DNA of 64,000 bases from Chrysopilus asiliformis (Eukaryota; Arthropoda; Insecta; Diptera; Rhagionidae), in the NCBI GenBank assembly GCA_964034945.1, contig OZ035962.1, positions 83,349,942 to 83,413,941 on the forward strand. The letters are read 5' to 3'. Positions 23,251 through 33,616 of this stretch are shown in pieces. Every line of letters begins with the position of its first letter. The stretch's first letter is position 1. Under the pieces are notes generated by a model, which worked only from the letters and a program-made list of their open reading frames with translations, searched no databases and had not been told where the DNA came from. A program made the position numbers and the translations under genes.

Positions 23251-23572
23251 CAAAAAATACAAAAACAAAAAAAATTTAAAAAAAATTAAAAAAGAAAAAA
23301 ATTGGATCTTCGTCTATCACGTCCCCGACGTGATCCTGGATAAAACTAAGAGTAGACGTCTATCATTTAACAGAAACTTAATATTGAACACCCTACTGAA
23401 AGCAGCACGCCACGTCACTGGTTTCGACCAAAATAAATGACAGTGCAAAACAAAGCTAGCAAATACTACTTTTTCTTCTAACTCGATTCAAACGTTTGAA
23501 ACAAGTTTCGGAATACCACTCCAGCACACTGTTCTAGTTACCTGCAACTTTTTTGTACTAAATTAACTAGTA

Positions 23573-23745
23573 CAGTAGAATCCTGGTAATTGGTATTTCA
23601 AGGGACCAGCAAATTCCTACGAATTAACGGGATATACGAATTATCGGGGTACGAATTATCGGAATTTTTTTCAAGGGACCAGCAAATTCATACGAATTAG
23701 CGGGATATACGAATTATCGGGGTACGAATTATCGGGATTCTACTG
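23573..23745. mobile_element. pogo/Tigger-like MITE, TA target
   Basis: 173-bp element with ends cagtagaatcc / ggattctactg flanked by TA. The ends match pogo/Tigger style. Internally a 73-bp segment starting tcaagggaccagcaaattc is duplicated in tandem (23598 and 23671), each with repeats of tacgaattatcggg that echo the terminal repeat. Confidence 0.88.
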
Positions 23746-23996
23746 TATTATTATTATTACACACTCTAGCAACATAATATGGAAAAATCTACTTCTTTTC
23801 CAACCCCTCCATATAAAGGGTGATCCAATAAGAGCTTACTATTTTTTTTTAAATAAAACACATAAAAATTAATATATTGAGGAAAATCTTTATTTAAGCT
23901 GTTAGTTTGGTTCATGTCATTTAATGTTTAAAGATAATTTCCTTGCCCACGACTAACTCTTAATTGCTCCATTCTGTGGGTCCAATTTTCAAGCAT

Positions 23997-25095
23997 CCCA
24001 AGCAACCAGATAAGGCATAATTACTTGGATTAGGGAGTGGTGTCTTAAAATTGGTCCTTACGACCACACCAAGACCAGCGAATCCGCCTTATAAGGCGTG
24101 ATTCCTTTCAAGGCTTTTGCAGTGGTCGTCAAGCGGTCCGAGTGACCTAAATATATGCCCTGATAGTCTTAATGTTCGAATGCCTTGTTTTGGCTTTCAT
24201 GGTCGTAGTGTCCTCCAGACGCCTTCATAGTCGTCCTGCCTTATAAGACCAACCTTCCACCTTTCGTCCACGAAGTGCCTTATAGGGCATAATGCCTTTG
24301 AGAACACTCCAATGCCCTATTTGAGAATGCTTCGAGCATGCGCAGATGAATATCTGCTTCGAGCTTGTTGCTAGCATACTTCGAATATGCTTCTAGCATT
24401 CACGGTGCGAGCCGCCATGGCGTTCATTGAAATGAAAAAAAAAAACATTCCTACTGAAAATTTAAAATCTGTTTTTAAGGCACAATATGGAAAAACATCG
24501 AATAAAAAGTAATTTTAGGTGTTTGGGTACACAGCATAACTTTATTTTTACAAGAATTTTATTGAAATCGAATAAAAAAGAAAATTCTTTGAATAAATAA
24601 TTTTCAAATTATATCACTAAAATCGAGAATTGCTACGGCCCACGTAAATAGAGCTCCTGGCAAAACCACTTCCTACGTAAACTTTAAATCGCATGTGAAT
24701 TGTGACAATAAAATCCACAAAAAACCTTAACATCACCGTATGAAATTATTTTGAACGTTTTTTTCCACAAAATATATCCATTAAACTTTATGATTCTTGT
24801 CTTATCTTTCTCTCCTCATGCGGCCTATAGAATAGAGAAAGACAAATAATGTCGCCAGATGAAATGTCAAAAAAATATTTCGTCATGGTAAAACAAGGCC
24901 CTATTTTGGCCTTCAAAGTCGTGAAGCCTTATAGGGCGTGAAATAGGGCACTTCGTGGTCCGGCGGACCTTCCCCACTGTCGACGATAGGTCGACGATAG
25001 TTCGACCTAAAGTCGACAAAGTCGTGGGCCTTACGACCAATAGGGACGCCTTTGAAGACGAAGTGTCCACTTTACGACCTATAAGGTTACTTGGG
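23997..25095. mobile_element. Foldback-like element, CCCAAG ends, inserted in mariner
   Basis: 1099 bp with ends cccaagcaacc / ggttacttggg and a 2-bp AT duplication. Longer diverged inverted arms rich in 'ccttataaggc' and 'gaccttatagg' motifs occupy both flanks (24000-24310 and 24890-25090); the AT-rich centre shows no gene. Removing it and one AT fuses PTD to MLENW in frame in the mariner transposase, which confirms the borders. Confidence 0.82.
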
Positions 25096-25492
25096 ATATC
25101 AGTCGGTATTCCGCGAATAGCACGTTTTATGTTTGCTTCCAAAGCTGTAATTGTTCCGGGTTTATCCACGTAAACAAGAGATTTCACATATCCCCACAGA
25201 AAGTAATCCAATGGTGTCAGATCACGAGATCTCGGTGGCCAATTAACAGGACCATTTCTTGAGATGATGTTTTCATCGAACGTTTCCCTCAATAAAGCGA
25301 TTGTATCGTTAGCTGTATGACATGTAGCACCATCCTGTTGAAACCACAAGTCAGCTACACCAATATCTTGAATTTTTGGCAATAAAAATTCATTGATCAT
25401 TGCTCTGTAGCTCCGTTGACAGTAACACGCACTCCTTCCGCATTTTTCAAGAAATACGGTCTGATGATGCTACTGCAGCAATATTCTCATTA

Positions 25493-26419
25493 GGGGAAAC
25501 TGGGGCACATTCGGCAAAGGGGCACATTCGGCATTGCCATTTTCAGTATCAAGAATGCTTCAGAAAGGAGCGATCAAATACGTAAATGCACAATAATGCA
25601 ATAACTTGAATTTAAATAAAGTCTGAGAGTTCTATTTCGGCGCTCAGAAGAGCAAGAGGTATTTTTGTGTTTTTCGGAAGTTTGATGTAATTTTCCCAAG
25701 CAGGTACGTAAGGAATTTTTGAAGTCAATTTCGTCCGACGCTTAAAAAATTTCGCGCAAATAGCATTTAAAAACATTAAGTTTCAATCCCGAAAGTAGAA
25801 TGCCCTTTAATTTACAGTATTTTAGATAAAAAATCTGAAAACATTTAGCTGACACTTTTGGGGCACATTCGGCTTTCGTGATTTTAAGAAGTGAGATTGA
25901 ATACATCCGTGATTTTAAGAAGAGAGATTGAATTTAAATTACTAAATTTAAATTATAGATTGAATTTAAATGAATCCTGTCGGCACATTTCGATATTCCA
26001 CATAATATATTTTTAATATAAATTTCGATAACTATTTCGTGAAATAGGATTTTTCAATCCTTCTTGTACGTGATATGTAATGAATTTTTATTTTTTATTT
26101 TATTTTAAAGAATTAATAAAATGAATTTAAATCTAATAGTCTTTCAATTAGTAAAATCAAACAAATAACGTATATTCGCCGAATGTGCCCCTTCAAAAGC
26201 CGAATGTGCCCCGGCATGGGGTACATTCAGCAAAATGGCCTCCTTTTTAAAATTAGTAAAAATCGTATATTTCTTTAGAGCTACAAAAAAAAATCTATTT
26301 CCTATTTAATAGTACAATAATGAAAGTTTTTACAAATTTTCAAGATTTTCAAATTTATCAAACGAATTTGGCAGGAAATGACTTTGAAAAAAACCTGCCG
26401 AATGTGCCCCAGCTTCCCC
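25493..26419. mobile_element. TA-flanked MITE with repeated GGGGCACATTCGGC motifs
   Basis: 927 bp, ends ggggaaactggggcacattc / gaatgtgccccagcttcccc, flanked by TA. The 14-mer ggggcacattcggc or its complement recurs internally (25502, 25519, 25860, 26178, 26199). Excising it restores the mariner reading Arg-Thr-Thr-Arg-Ser-Asn-Glu-Asn. It is non-coding. Confidence 0.88.
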
Positions 26420-26751
26420 TACTACGGGTTGTACGCACTCTGGTTGAGGGATGAATGTCTAACAGTGTAAAATTAGTTCGAAATTTGGTGATGGTTTCAC
26501 GAATAGTGCGTTCAGTGGGACGATTATGGCGACCAAAATTTGGACGAAGAGCTCTATAACAATTCCTAACTGAGCACTGATTTTGGAAATAAGTTTACAC
26601 AATTAGTAAACGTTGTTCACACGTAAATCGATTCATGATGAAATGGCACTGAATACTGAACACATACGTCGTATAGACAAGCCAGTTGACACATAAGAAC
26701 TGTCAAAACAACCCTATTGGAAAAAGTACCTGCAATTGGATCACCCTTTAT

Positions 26752-27120
26752 TAGTATGATGATTACAAAACTCTACAAACAATTTAGTTTGAATTTTCAA
26801 TAAATTTAATCAAATCAATTTAAAAAAAAGGTCATAAAGTCGAAACTGGATTAAGTGAAATCTCACGGGACTGCCCAATGGATCCCAATTATGGAGGTTT
26901 CCAACTTACAAGTTCAACTGTTGTATATATGATAATAAACCGGGCAACTCAAGAATAGATGAAGCCGTTTGAGTTCTTAAGTCAACGAATGTCAAAAGAC
27001 TCTGCTGCATCGGAAGACGCAGCTACATGGCCTCAACTTACATGGTGAGGAAAGATGTTAACTGTAAATGACGCGGAAGGCATAAATGCTACCCAAGTTA
27101 AGATGTTTCTTTAACAAACT
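26752..27120. other. Short stretch without recognisable feature
   Basis: No element ends or coding sequence recognised. Confidence 0.35.
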
Positions 27121-27335
27121 CGAGCTCCCACTTTACGAAAAAACGGCTGTGCCAAATTTCAAATCCCTAGCTTAATTCGTTCTTAAGTTATCGGGTCCAC
27201 GGACAGACAGACAGACGGACAGACAGACGGAGAGACAGACGGAAATACAAAAATCTGTCAGACGATTATTACTGTGCGTTATAAATGGTAGAGAAAACCT
27301 ATTATTTTTTATATATGGTCTCACTATATAGGGCA
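27121..27335 (+). mobile_element. Helentron-like 3' fragment related to subfamily B
   Basis: Contains gccaaatttcaaatccctag, a GACA/GACG array at 27201-27243, 'gcgttataaatggta' and a tail ending ctatatagggcataaaaatg. The layout matches the 3' half of subfamilies A and B, but the sequence differs enough to be a separate subfamily. It is 5' truncated. Confidence 0.55.
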
Positions 27336-27465
27336 TAAAAATGTTTTGGCTAAGCAATAAATTAACACTTTCTGTTGGAAAAATAAACACATTTTTTTTA
27401 TTTTATCTCATTGCATTTATATTGTTAATACGTAAAGATTTTCCATTTTGACAATCGCAATTTAT

Positions 27466-27933
27466 TTATTGAGCTGGACGACCGGGTCGGCCACTGGGTC
27501 TTCCACTAGGTCTTCCACTGGGTCTGCCACTGGGTCTGGCTCCTTGACGAACAGGACGACGTGGGCGGCCTCCGCTATTTGGTCTCCTACCACCTTGTTG
27601 CCTATTTGGTCGCCTTCCGCCTCCTGGTCTGCGATTTGGCCGTCTTCTTGCAGGTCTTCCAGGCCTTCCCGGTCGTCCCCCAGGGCGTCCTGGTCTCTGT
27701 GTGTTGTTTACTCTTGATGGGCGCCCTCCAGATGGTCTTCCTGCAGCTAAAGCTGCGTCAGAGCTTGTTGGTTCCATTCCATCGCAACCCGCGGCAGAAT
27801 CTTCTGACCCTGAAGCCGAGCCTGAACCTGAGCCTCCGCCTGAGCCTGAACCTGAGCCTGATTGAGCATTAATAACTGCAACTAGAACCATCAATCCAAA
27901 ACTAATTAATATAATTGCCCTCATTGTTAACAA
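27466..27933 (-). CDS. Secreted Gly/Ser- and Arg-Pro-Gly-repeat protein, copy 2
   Basis: 155 residues, same layout as the copy at 14912-15379: signal peptide 1-23, Gly-Ser segment 25-49, single Cys50, lysine-free basic tail 65-155 with GRP/RRPN/GRPS repeats. It differs by two conservative changes in the protein (Asp54 to Glu, Asn151 to Gly). The other coding differences are silent (two seen). The promoter (TATAAAT 28003-28009) and poly(A) signal are intact, so both copies look expressible. Silent changes match or exceed replacements over only about four differences, too few for any selection inference. Function is unknown; a secreted structural, salivary or immune role are all possible. Confidence 0.85.
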   Translation of the reverse strand: MLTMRAIILISFGLMVLVAVINAQSGSGSGSGGGSGSGSASGSEDSAAGCDGMEPTSSDAALAAGRPSGGRPSRVNNTQRPGRPGGRPGRPGRPARRRPNRRPGGGRRPNRQQGGRRPNSGGRPRRPVRQGARPSGRPSGRPSGRPSGRPGRPAQ

Positions 27934-27973
27934 CTTGTATTTCAGTAATAATTTAGAGAAAATCTACTGAAAT

Positions 27974-28009
27974 CTGATACCTTCATCCAATTTTTAGTCC
28001 CCATTTATA
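27974..28009 (-). promoter_or_regulatory. Core promoter of secreted-protein gene copy 2
   Basis: Minus-strand TATAAAT at 28003-28009 and TATCAG initiator at 27974-27979, identical in spacing to copy 1. Confidence 0.75.
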
Positions 28010-28287
28010 CCCGAAAACTCTAAATGGGGTTTTGTTTTTTACTCATTTTAATGAGTTAATTAAAAATCAATTACTTGATACAAATAACAAAGTATTTAGT
28101 GCGATTTTCTTATTAAAAAAGACTTAATCAAAACATGTTGTAACGTTATCCATTAAATTAAATTTAAAAGTTTTTTCAGCATTTAAAAACTATTGTTACT
28201 AATCATGTTTTCATAAATATGTGCTATTGTTTTTACGGTATGCCTAATTTGAATAACATAATTATTACACGAGTCAGACCAAATTTT

Positions 28288-28600
28288 TTATTTGACTGAA
28301 TTTTTTTCATGAAAAATGGTTTTTAAATTATTATTGTTTTTCTTCCCATCATATGAATATTTTCAAATATGACGTGATTCTAAAATTTCAAATAGACCAA
28401 TTCACCCTTGAACCAAAACCGAACCACACTCAAAAAACGTTTGGTTTTCATCTCCGTTTCTTTTTTTTTCATTTTAAATACATTTCTAAAATAAAAGTTT
28501 TTGTTAAAAAAATGTTTATCCTTGATTAGTTCTGATTAGTAGAACTAAACGTTCAGAATGACGTCCGTCTTTCGCTTCACTTATACATACATTTTCGTCT
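28288..28600. other. Short stretch without recognisable feature
   Basis: AT-rich, with no gene or element ends seen. Confidence 0.35.
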
Positions 28601-29105
28601 TTGAATACATATCCTTGCCTTTGAGATATCCTTACAAACTTTTTGACTCCAGAAAAGAATTCAACGATCCTAAAAACCCAGATTAAATTTTTTTCTAGGA
28701 AAGTTCAGGAAAAGGATAGTCACGTTATCCCTAAAGGATGTTCCGATATCCCTACAGACTTTATAATGTCAGAATCGTATTCAGCGACCCCAAAAACCCC
28801 CTGGAAAAGATTTTTTTTCCGGAAAATTTGAGGAAAAAGAATTTTTTTTATCTTAATTATTCCATAATCCGTACAAGGGCGAAGTACTAAAAATAGTGTG
28901 TTGTCATCGGACTTACATATCAGTGCAAAATTTCAAGTCAATCGGATGGGAGGAAGTGGGTCAAAATTAGATAACGAGATTTGACCCTGACAGGCAAACC
29001 TTTTAACAAAGTGGTATTCATGTTTTAGTCCGACGATTTGTTCTATGCTTTTCAAATGGTGGAGCACACCCTATTTATGATTTCACTATAAATGGTATAA
29101 AAATA
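28601..29105 (+). mobile_element. Helentron-like element with two diverged 120-bp units
   Basis: Two diverged copies of the 121-bp unit (ttatccctaaaggatgttcc, attcagcgaccccaaaaacc) lead into a block with gtgcaaaatttcaagtcaat and 'gttctatgc', and a tail 'tttcactataaatggtataa'. No GTCY array is left. The 5' end is uncertain. Confidence 0.5.
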
Positions 29106-30356
29106 TCATCCTCCTCATTTTTCAATACTACATATAACCATAATTATAGCGCTGTGTACATAAACTTTAAGCGTTTCTGCTAAGAGTTCTATTACTGTAG
29201 TTTTTAATTCGAATTTGAAAACTTGAGAAATTAAATTCGTTTTAGGATTGCCATCAACAAAATAGATTAAGATTTTCAAAAGACAGAAATCATATCGTAT
29301 TTACTTTATTCCGAAAAAATGAAATCTTTTTTCCTTTAACCTGCATTTTCTACATCATTTTAAAAATAATGACTTTTTTCCTGCTATCGCAAACTGATAA
29401 TATCTTTCATGCTCAAATTTCATTCTTTGAATAAAATTATTGCTGTATTTAAGCACCATTGAAGATTTTCTTAGATCTTAATCGATATTGTCTAGAGTGA
29501 TTTCCCGACTCATTCAGGTCGTTTTCTTTTTTCTTAAACTTCTTATTCGTCTTGAGGTTTCTCAAAGATGCGAGGGCTTCGTGTTTTATCAGTAAACGAA
29601 GTCAATTATAGCATTTTTTCTCATTTCTCAAGACTTTATGAGGATGAGAAATTTGATACGCAGTTAGAAACCTTCCCTCGTCATTTTCTCACAATCCTGC
29701 AAATAAAGAAATTTTCACACATTTAGAAGAAGTTTTTTTATTCTAAGAATGCTACAATTCCAAATAGATTTTTTCGTCTGTTAGAAAAAAAAACTTCAGT
29801 AATAGAGCCAGTAAAACATTGTTGGAAACAATAGGAACGTCAGGTGTTTCAACGAATGAAAGATGCGTTGTCGTGTAGAATCTTAACTGAATTCAACAAG
29901 ATCTCTTCCTATCCAAAACTTTCTCCGACGTGACGTGACCCAAATAAAAGACTTGAATTTGAAGAAGGAAAGTTTCGTTTCCTGATACGGGAATATTTTC
30001 TACTTCATAGTCCTTGTCCACATCTTTGTCGTCGTTGTAGTGAAAAGGAAAATGTTGGGATTTTGCTATTTTGTGCGAAATCTTCTCTCTTATTTTGTTG
30101 TTTAGATATTTCGATTTGGTAGAGAAATAGAATGAAACATCAATATTTGGATTTCGATGCCCTAGACTTGCTCTTACTTTGAAATCAGATATAAGATATG
30201 TTTTTGTATTCAAGTTGAACAATTTCAAGCGAAAGCGATCAATATCTCATTTACGTCTTACCGATTAAAATTAATAACTCAATTGAATGTGATTTTAGCT
30301 CTAGTTAAAGAAAAAATATCTGATATGAACCGCACTTGACTTTCTTATAAAAATAT
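29106..30356. other. Stretch without a supported gene
   Basis: A 111-codon minus-strand frame lies at 29893-30228, encoding a Lys/Asp-rich hydrophilic peptide with no recognised domain. There is no clear promoter and no second supporting feature, so it is left uncalled. Confidence 0.35.
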
Positions 30357-31160
30357 GTGTATTTTTATTTTACGAAATCTGAAATATCTCGATAACGGTA
30401 AAAGATATCGATTATCTCTCCGTTGTATGTATCATAAATACCTCGAGAACGCGTTGACCTAGTGACTTGAATTTTTTGTAAATAAGTTTTCTATTAAGTA
30501 TTGAAAAAGTAACAATTTTTGTTGAAAAAATACGGTTTTTTGAAACCTATGCGTTGTTGCGGAAAAATGAATATAACACCGGTTTTTTAACTCTAACAGT
30601 TCTCAAGATATTTGAAAAAAGTTCGTCTTTTAAAAATGCCTCGAAAACTGTGCACTTCTGTGAAAAAATGCATACATCCAAATTTATCGGAAATAAAATT
30701 TTCTACATTTTTTACTTTAACAGATTTTACGTATCTTTAACAGTTCTCGATATATTTGAAAAAATATTAGTTTTTAAATATTTTTTCCGAAACTAAATAT
30801 TGCAGAGGAAAGTTTTGTGTTGATCATAACTGATTTTTTATGAATCCAATACTTTATTAAACTTCGTATAAAAAAGTCATCAATACATAGAAAACCCCTT
30901 TCGATTTTAATTTACCCGAACGCATGGAAAACGGTATATTCGCAATCCCAAAGACCTCCAATAATATTTTTCTTAAGCAAAAAAGATAAAAATGATATTC
31001 GCGTTGTTCTTACAGGACCTTCCGTGTCGATTTTTGAAATTCCAACATCATATTCGGGCTCAGCGATCTCTGAACTCTTGAAAAAGTCAATTTTCCCCGA
31101 AAAAATAGGAAAAAGGATCTTCGAGTTATCCTAAGAGGACCTTAACGAATATTCCCGAAG
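30357..31160 (-). mobile_element. Helentron-like subfamily D copy plus 121-bp-unit fragments
   Basis: 'tacctcgagaacgcgttgac' and the following blocks match 15733-16300 in the same orientation. From about 30900, 'cagcgatctctgaa' and 'cttacaggaccttccgt' are fragments of the 121-bp unit. Neither the tail nor the GTCY array is preserved. Confidence 0.5.
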
Positions 31161-31206
31161 ATCAGATCTAGCGCAATTGCATTTGTGTCCCAGAAAACTA
31201 TAAGTA

Positions 31207-31970
31207 GGGGAAGTATGCCCAAAATGACATACTGTTTACTTTTTCGATAATAATTTTTTTATTTGAAGAAGAAACAATATGATAATTTACAAATTTATTC
31301 TTTGGTTCAATATCAATTGATATTCCATACCATTTAGTTTAAGAAAATGCAAATAAAAAAAATATGAGTCAAAATTCGGAGACCTACGAAAGTTCGCTTT
31401 GTTCATACGTATGGGTAAAATGACATACCTAAAATGACATATCGAAATGACATGAGTAATTACACGCAAAATTTGTTTTCCTCCTTTGGCGCATCGTTGT
31501 CAGCAGTAAAGGCTTCATTATCGATGTCGTCCATAAAAAAAAGCTTTAGTGACCTTCCTTTTCTTTTTTTTTGGTAGATATTATCAGTATGTCATTTTGG
31601 GCATATACTATGATTGAGACTTTCATATAAAAAAATATTAAAAGATAACTGTTTTGTTTTAAACAAACAAGTTTATTTCGAAAACAACATAGCAATGTAT
31701 GGTCTGGCTAAAACAGAAACAATTTAAAAAAAGAAAACTTACCAAAAATTGAAAAAATGAGATCACTTAAAAAAAACTTTTTCTGCAGAAAAAGACTTTA
31801 AATCTTTTCACTCTGACGCTACTCAGAAAACTGAGCTATTGTTTTCACAGGTTGTTAAACTTCACTAACAGCACATATTAAGGTAAAAAGGAGATCTGAT
31901 ATATTCGCGGATTCCAAGATATTGCAGTATGTCATTTTACCCATCTATGTCATTTTGGGCATACTTCCCC
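31207..31970. mobile_element. MITE with GGGGAAGTATGCCC ends and internal motif repeats
   Basis: 764 bp with perfect inverted ends ggggaagtatgcccaaaatg / cattttgggcatacttcccc. The motif gtcattttgggcat or aaaatgacat recurs internally (about 31430, 31590, 31928). The target duplication is not clear (TA on the left, AA on the right). In style it resembles the elements at 25493 and 62933. Confidence 0.8.
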
Positions 31971-31992
31971 AAATTTTTTGAAAATCTATATA

Positions 31993-32778
31993 CACTCAGA
32001 AAAATGTCCAGGTCAACTTTTTGTCAGGTTAACTCTGACCTTACAGAGGTTTCTGTAAGCCAGCTAGCGATCAGAGTTAACCTATTTAAGGTCAACTCGT
32101 GCAGCTCCCAATGCCCTACTTCACCTGGGGTGCGTTCCTTTATTAACCGTGGTTAACCGTAGTTAACCGCGGTAAAGAGAAATGCGTTCTTAAATGCCTA
32201 CGGTTAACCCACAGTAAACTTTACTGCCGTTCCTAAATGCCAAAGTTAAGCTGTCAAAGTTACTTTTCTCAACTCTGCTCCAGAGCTGAGTTGGAGAAAG
32301 TTAACTTTAATTGTAATTAAAAAACGCGATAAAGTTAACCGAGACGGTTACAACTGTCAATCAACTGTCAATTCGTCTCGTAGTTTCGAATGAGTTTTGT
32401 GCAGAATAATGGAGGATTTTATTGTGGTCCTTGTAAATGAAAAATACGACGTGCTTTGATCATTTGTTGGTCCGACATATTTTTAATGTATTGTTGTGCA
32501 CGTCACTGCTGTCAAAGTTAACCAAATCGCGTTCTTTTAATCAGAGTTAACGTCGGTATAATTTCAACTTTGGCAATCAGCTGTTCTAACTTTGACAAAC
32601 CCAACCTTTACTTTACTCGGGAATAAAGGAACGCACCCCTGCTGGTGGCTTAATTTCAGAATTTCTCCGACCACAGGTCAACTCAGTTTTACTTGCCCAC
32701 ATGCAGGAGAACGCGCGCCTGCCCGAGGCCAATTACGCCGTATGTAGGTCGTCGAGTTAGCCTCCATTTTTCTGAGTG
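31993..32778. mobile_element. MITE, CACTCAGAAAAATG ends, TA target, with nested Harbinger-like MITE
   Basis: Same ends and inner sequence as 7624-7889, flanked by TA at 31991-31992 and 32779-32780. It is split by the element at 32128-32638. Without that insert it is about 272 bp, close to the other copy's 266 bp. Confidence 0.9.
32128..32638. mobile_element. Harbinger-like MITE, GGGTGCGTTCC ends, TSD CTG
   Basis: 511 bp with ends gggtgcgttcctttatt / aataaaggaacgcaccc and CTG on both sides. Subterminal regions are rich in 'gttaacc' and 'caaagttaac' motifs. The uninterrupted sister MITE at 7624 supports the insertion borders. It is non-coding. Confidence 0.87.
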
Positions 32779-32780
32779 TA

Positions 32781-33616
32781 GCCGTTTATGAGAAAAAATT
32801 AACATGGAAACATGAAATCATACAATTATTAGTCGTATTTTATTATAGGAATATAGTAATCGAAATTTACTAATTTAATTTCCGTTATCGAGAAAATCCT
32901 TCCTACATAAAGTATAACAAAATTCACAATTACATTAGTAAATGTCAATTTCTGTGAATAAATTAAACTCTCTACGCCGCGCCGTATGTTCTTATCTGTG
33001 TGGTCGTCAGGTCAACAACAAAAGTATTAACATTGTTCTGAAAAGGCCAAGCTACACTTCGTACCGAAGATTGAGTGACGTTTCCTTTGTTTCAGGAGAA
33101 ATCCTGCGCAAATGAATAGAAAATTCTTTTCGAGAGAAACATCCAAAAATTTGACCAATAAACCTTAAGTGTCGAGATATTGAAAATAATTTTAGTATAT
33201 AAATCGCAAAAAAGCATTCTTTTCCGACCTTGCTGGTAGGCATAACCCCTTAAAACGAATATAACTTTTTTAAAGATTTTATTTATTTATTTATGGCTAC
33301 TTGGATATCAATAATTTCGCAAAAATTAAATAAACTCTAATTTTAACTGATGAAAAATACAGCCAAATACAGAAAATATCAACTTTGATATTATTGAACG
33401 TTCAAATAAATCATATTAATCAGAAAACTTTAAGATTAACAATTGCGAAATTATTTTTGGAGAAAGCGCATTTATATGAGTCGGCCTTCACATTGATAAA
33501 TGATAAAAATATAATAAAAACTTATCAAACCGATAACATTTAACATCATAAATTTTTCCGGAAGTGGGATTACTTTCAATTTCGGACGAACTCTTCTAAG
33601 ATAAATTTATTGTATA
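32781..33616. other. Stretch without recognisable gene or element
   Basis: AT-rich, with no supported feature. Confidence 0.35.

Larger units (their letters stand above)
20612..23420 (+). mobile_element. hAT element with TTF-zinc-finger transposase remnant, TSD gtttcgac
   Basis: 2809 bp including inner insertions. Ends are cagtgacgt / acgtcactg, with a longer imperfect match (caccctactgaa is present near both ends). Perfect 8-bp duplications gtttcgac lie at 20604-20611 and 23421-23428. It carries the 5' end of a transposase gene (22837-23250) but not the catalytic core or dimerisation region, so it is internally deleted. A second hAT MITE sits at 20984-22511 inside it. Confidence 0.92.
20534..23521. 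mobile_element. Outer Harbinger-like MITE split by nested elements
   Basis: The outermost layer of a four-deep nest. Left end gagtggtattccgtaac and right end gtttcggaataccactc are inverted repeats extending over about 75-100 bp. They are flanked by the 3-bp duplication CAG (20531-20533, 23522-23524). Removing the inner hAT leaves an element of about 180 bp, a normal MITE size. The 3-bp TSD and G-rich ends suggest PIF/Harbinger. Confidence 0.8.
23928..26636 (-). pseudogene. Broken rosa-type mariner transposase
   Basis: The N-terminus starts at 26636 (MNRFTCEQRLLIV, then a stop) and continues as QNQCSVRNCYRALRPNFGRH and RPTERTIRETITKFRTNF, the DNA-binding region. The 25493-26419 MITE follows, then SNENIAAVASS, then a large deletion of the central catalytic region with the first Asp. 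The frame resumes at the KNAEGVRVTVNGAT block with a frameshift. At 25400-25096 it reads INEFLLPKIQDIGV, WFQQDGATCHTA (second catalytic Asp) and RDLTPLDYFLWG (third). I count 41 residues between these two, the DD41D spacing of the rosa lineage. After the 23997-25095 insertion it ends as MLENWTHRMEQLRVSRGQGN YL and stop. It is not functional. Confidence 0.88.
23816..26749 (-). mobile_element. rosa-type (DD41D) mariner with two nested insertions
   Basis: Ends aagggtgatccaa / ttggatcaccctt flanked by TA. The transposase remnant lies on the minus strand. Two later elements sit inside it (23997-25095 and 25493-26419). Without them the element is about 0.9 kb, so the middle of the roughly 1.3-kb parent is also deleted. 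Confidence 0.92.
27408..28287. repeat. Segmental duplication, copy 2
   Basis: Counterpart of 14854-15732, 12.55 kb away and in the same orientation. The differences are single substitutions plus a one-base indel. The outer flanks are unrelated, so both borders are sharp. Confidence 0.93.

Noticed and set aside
29893..30228. 111-codon minus-strand frame, hydrophilic
   Set aside because: No recognised motif or supporting expression signals.
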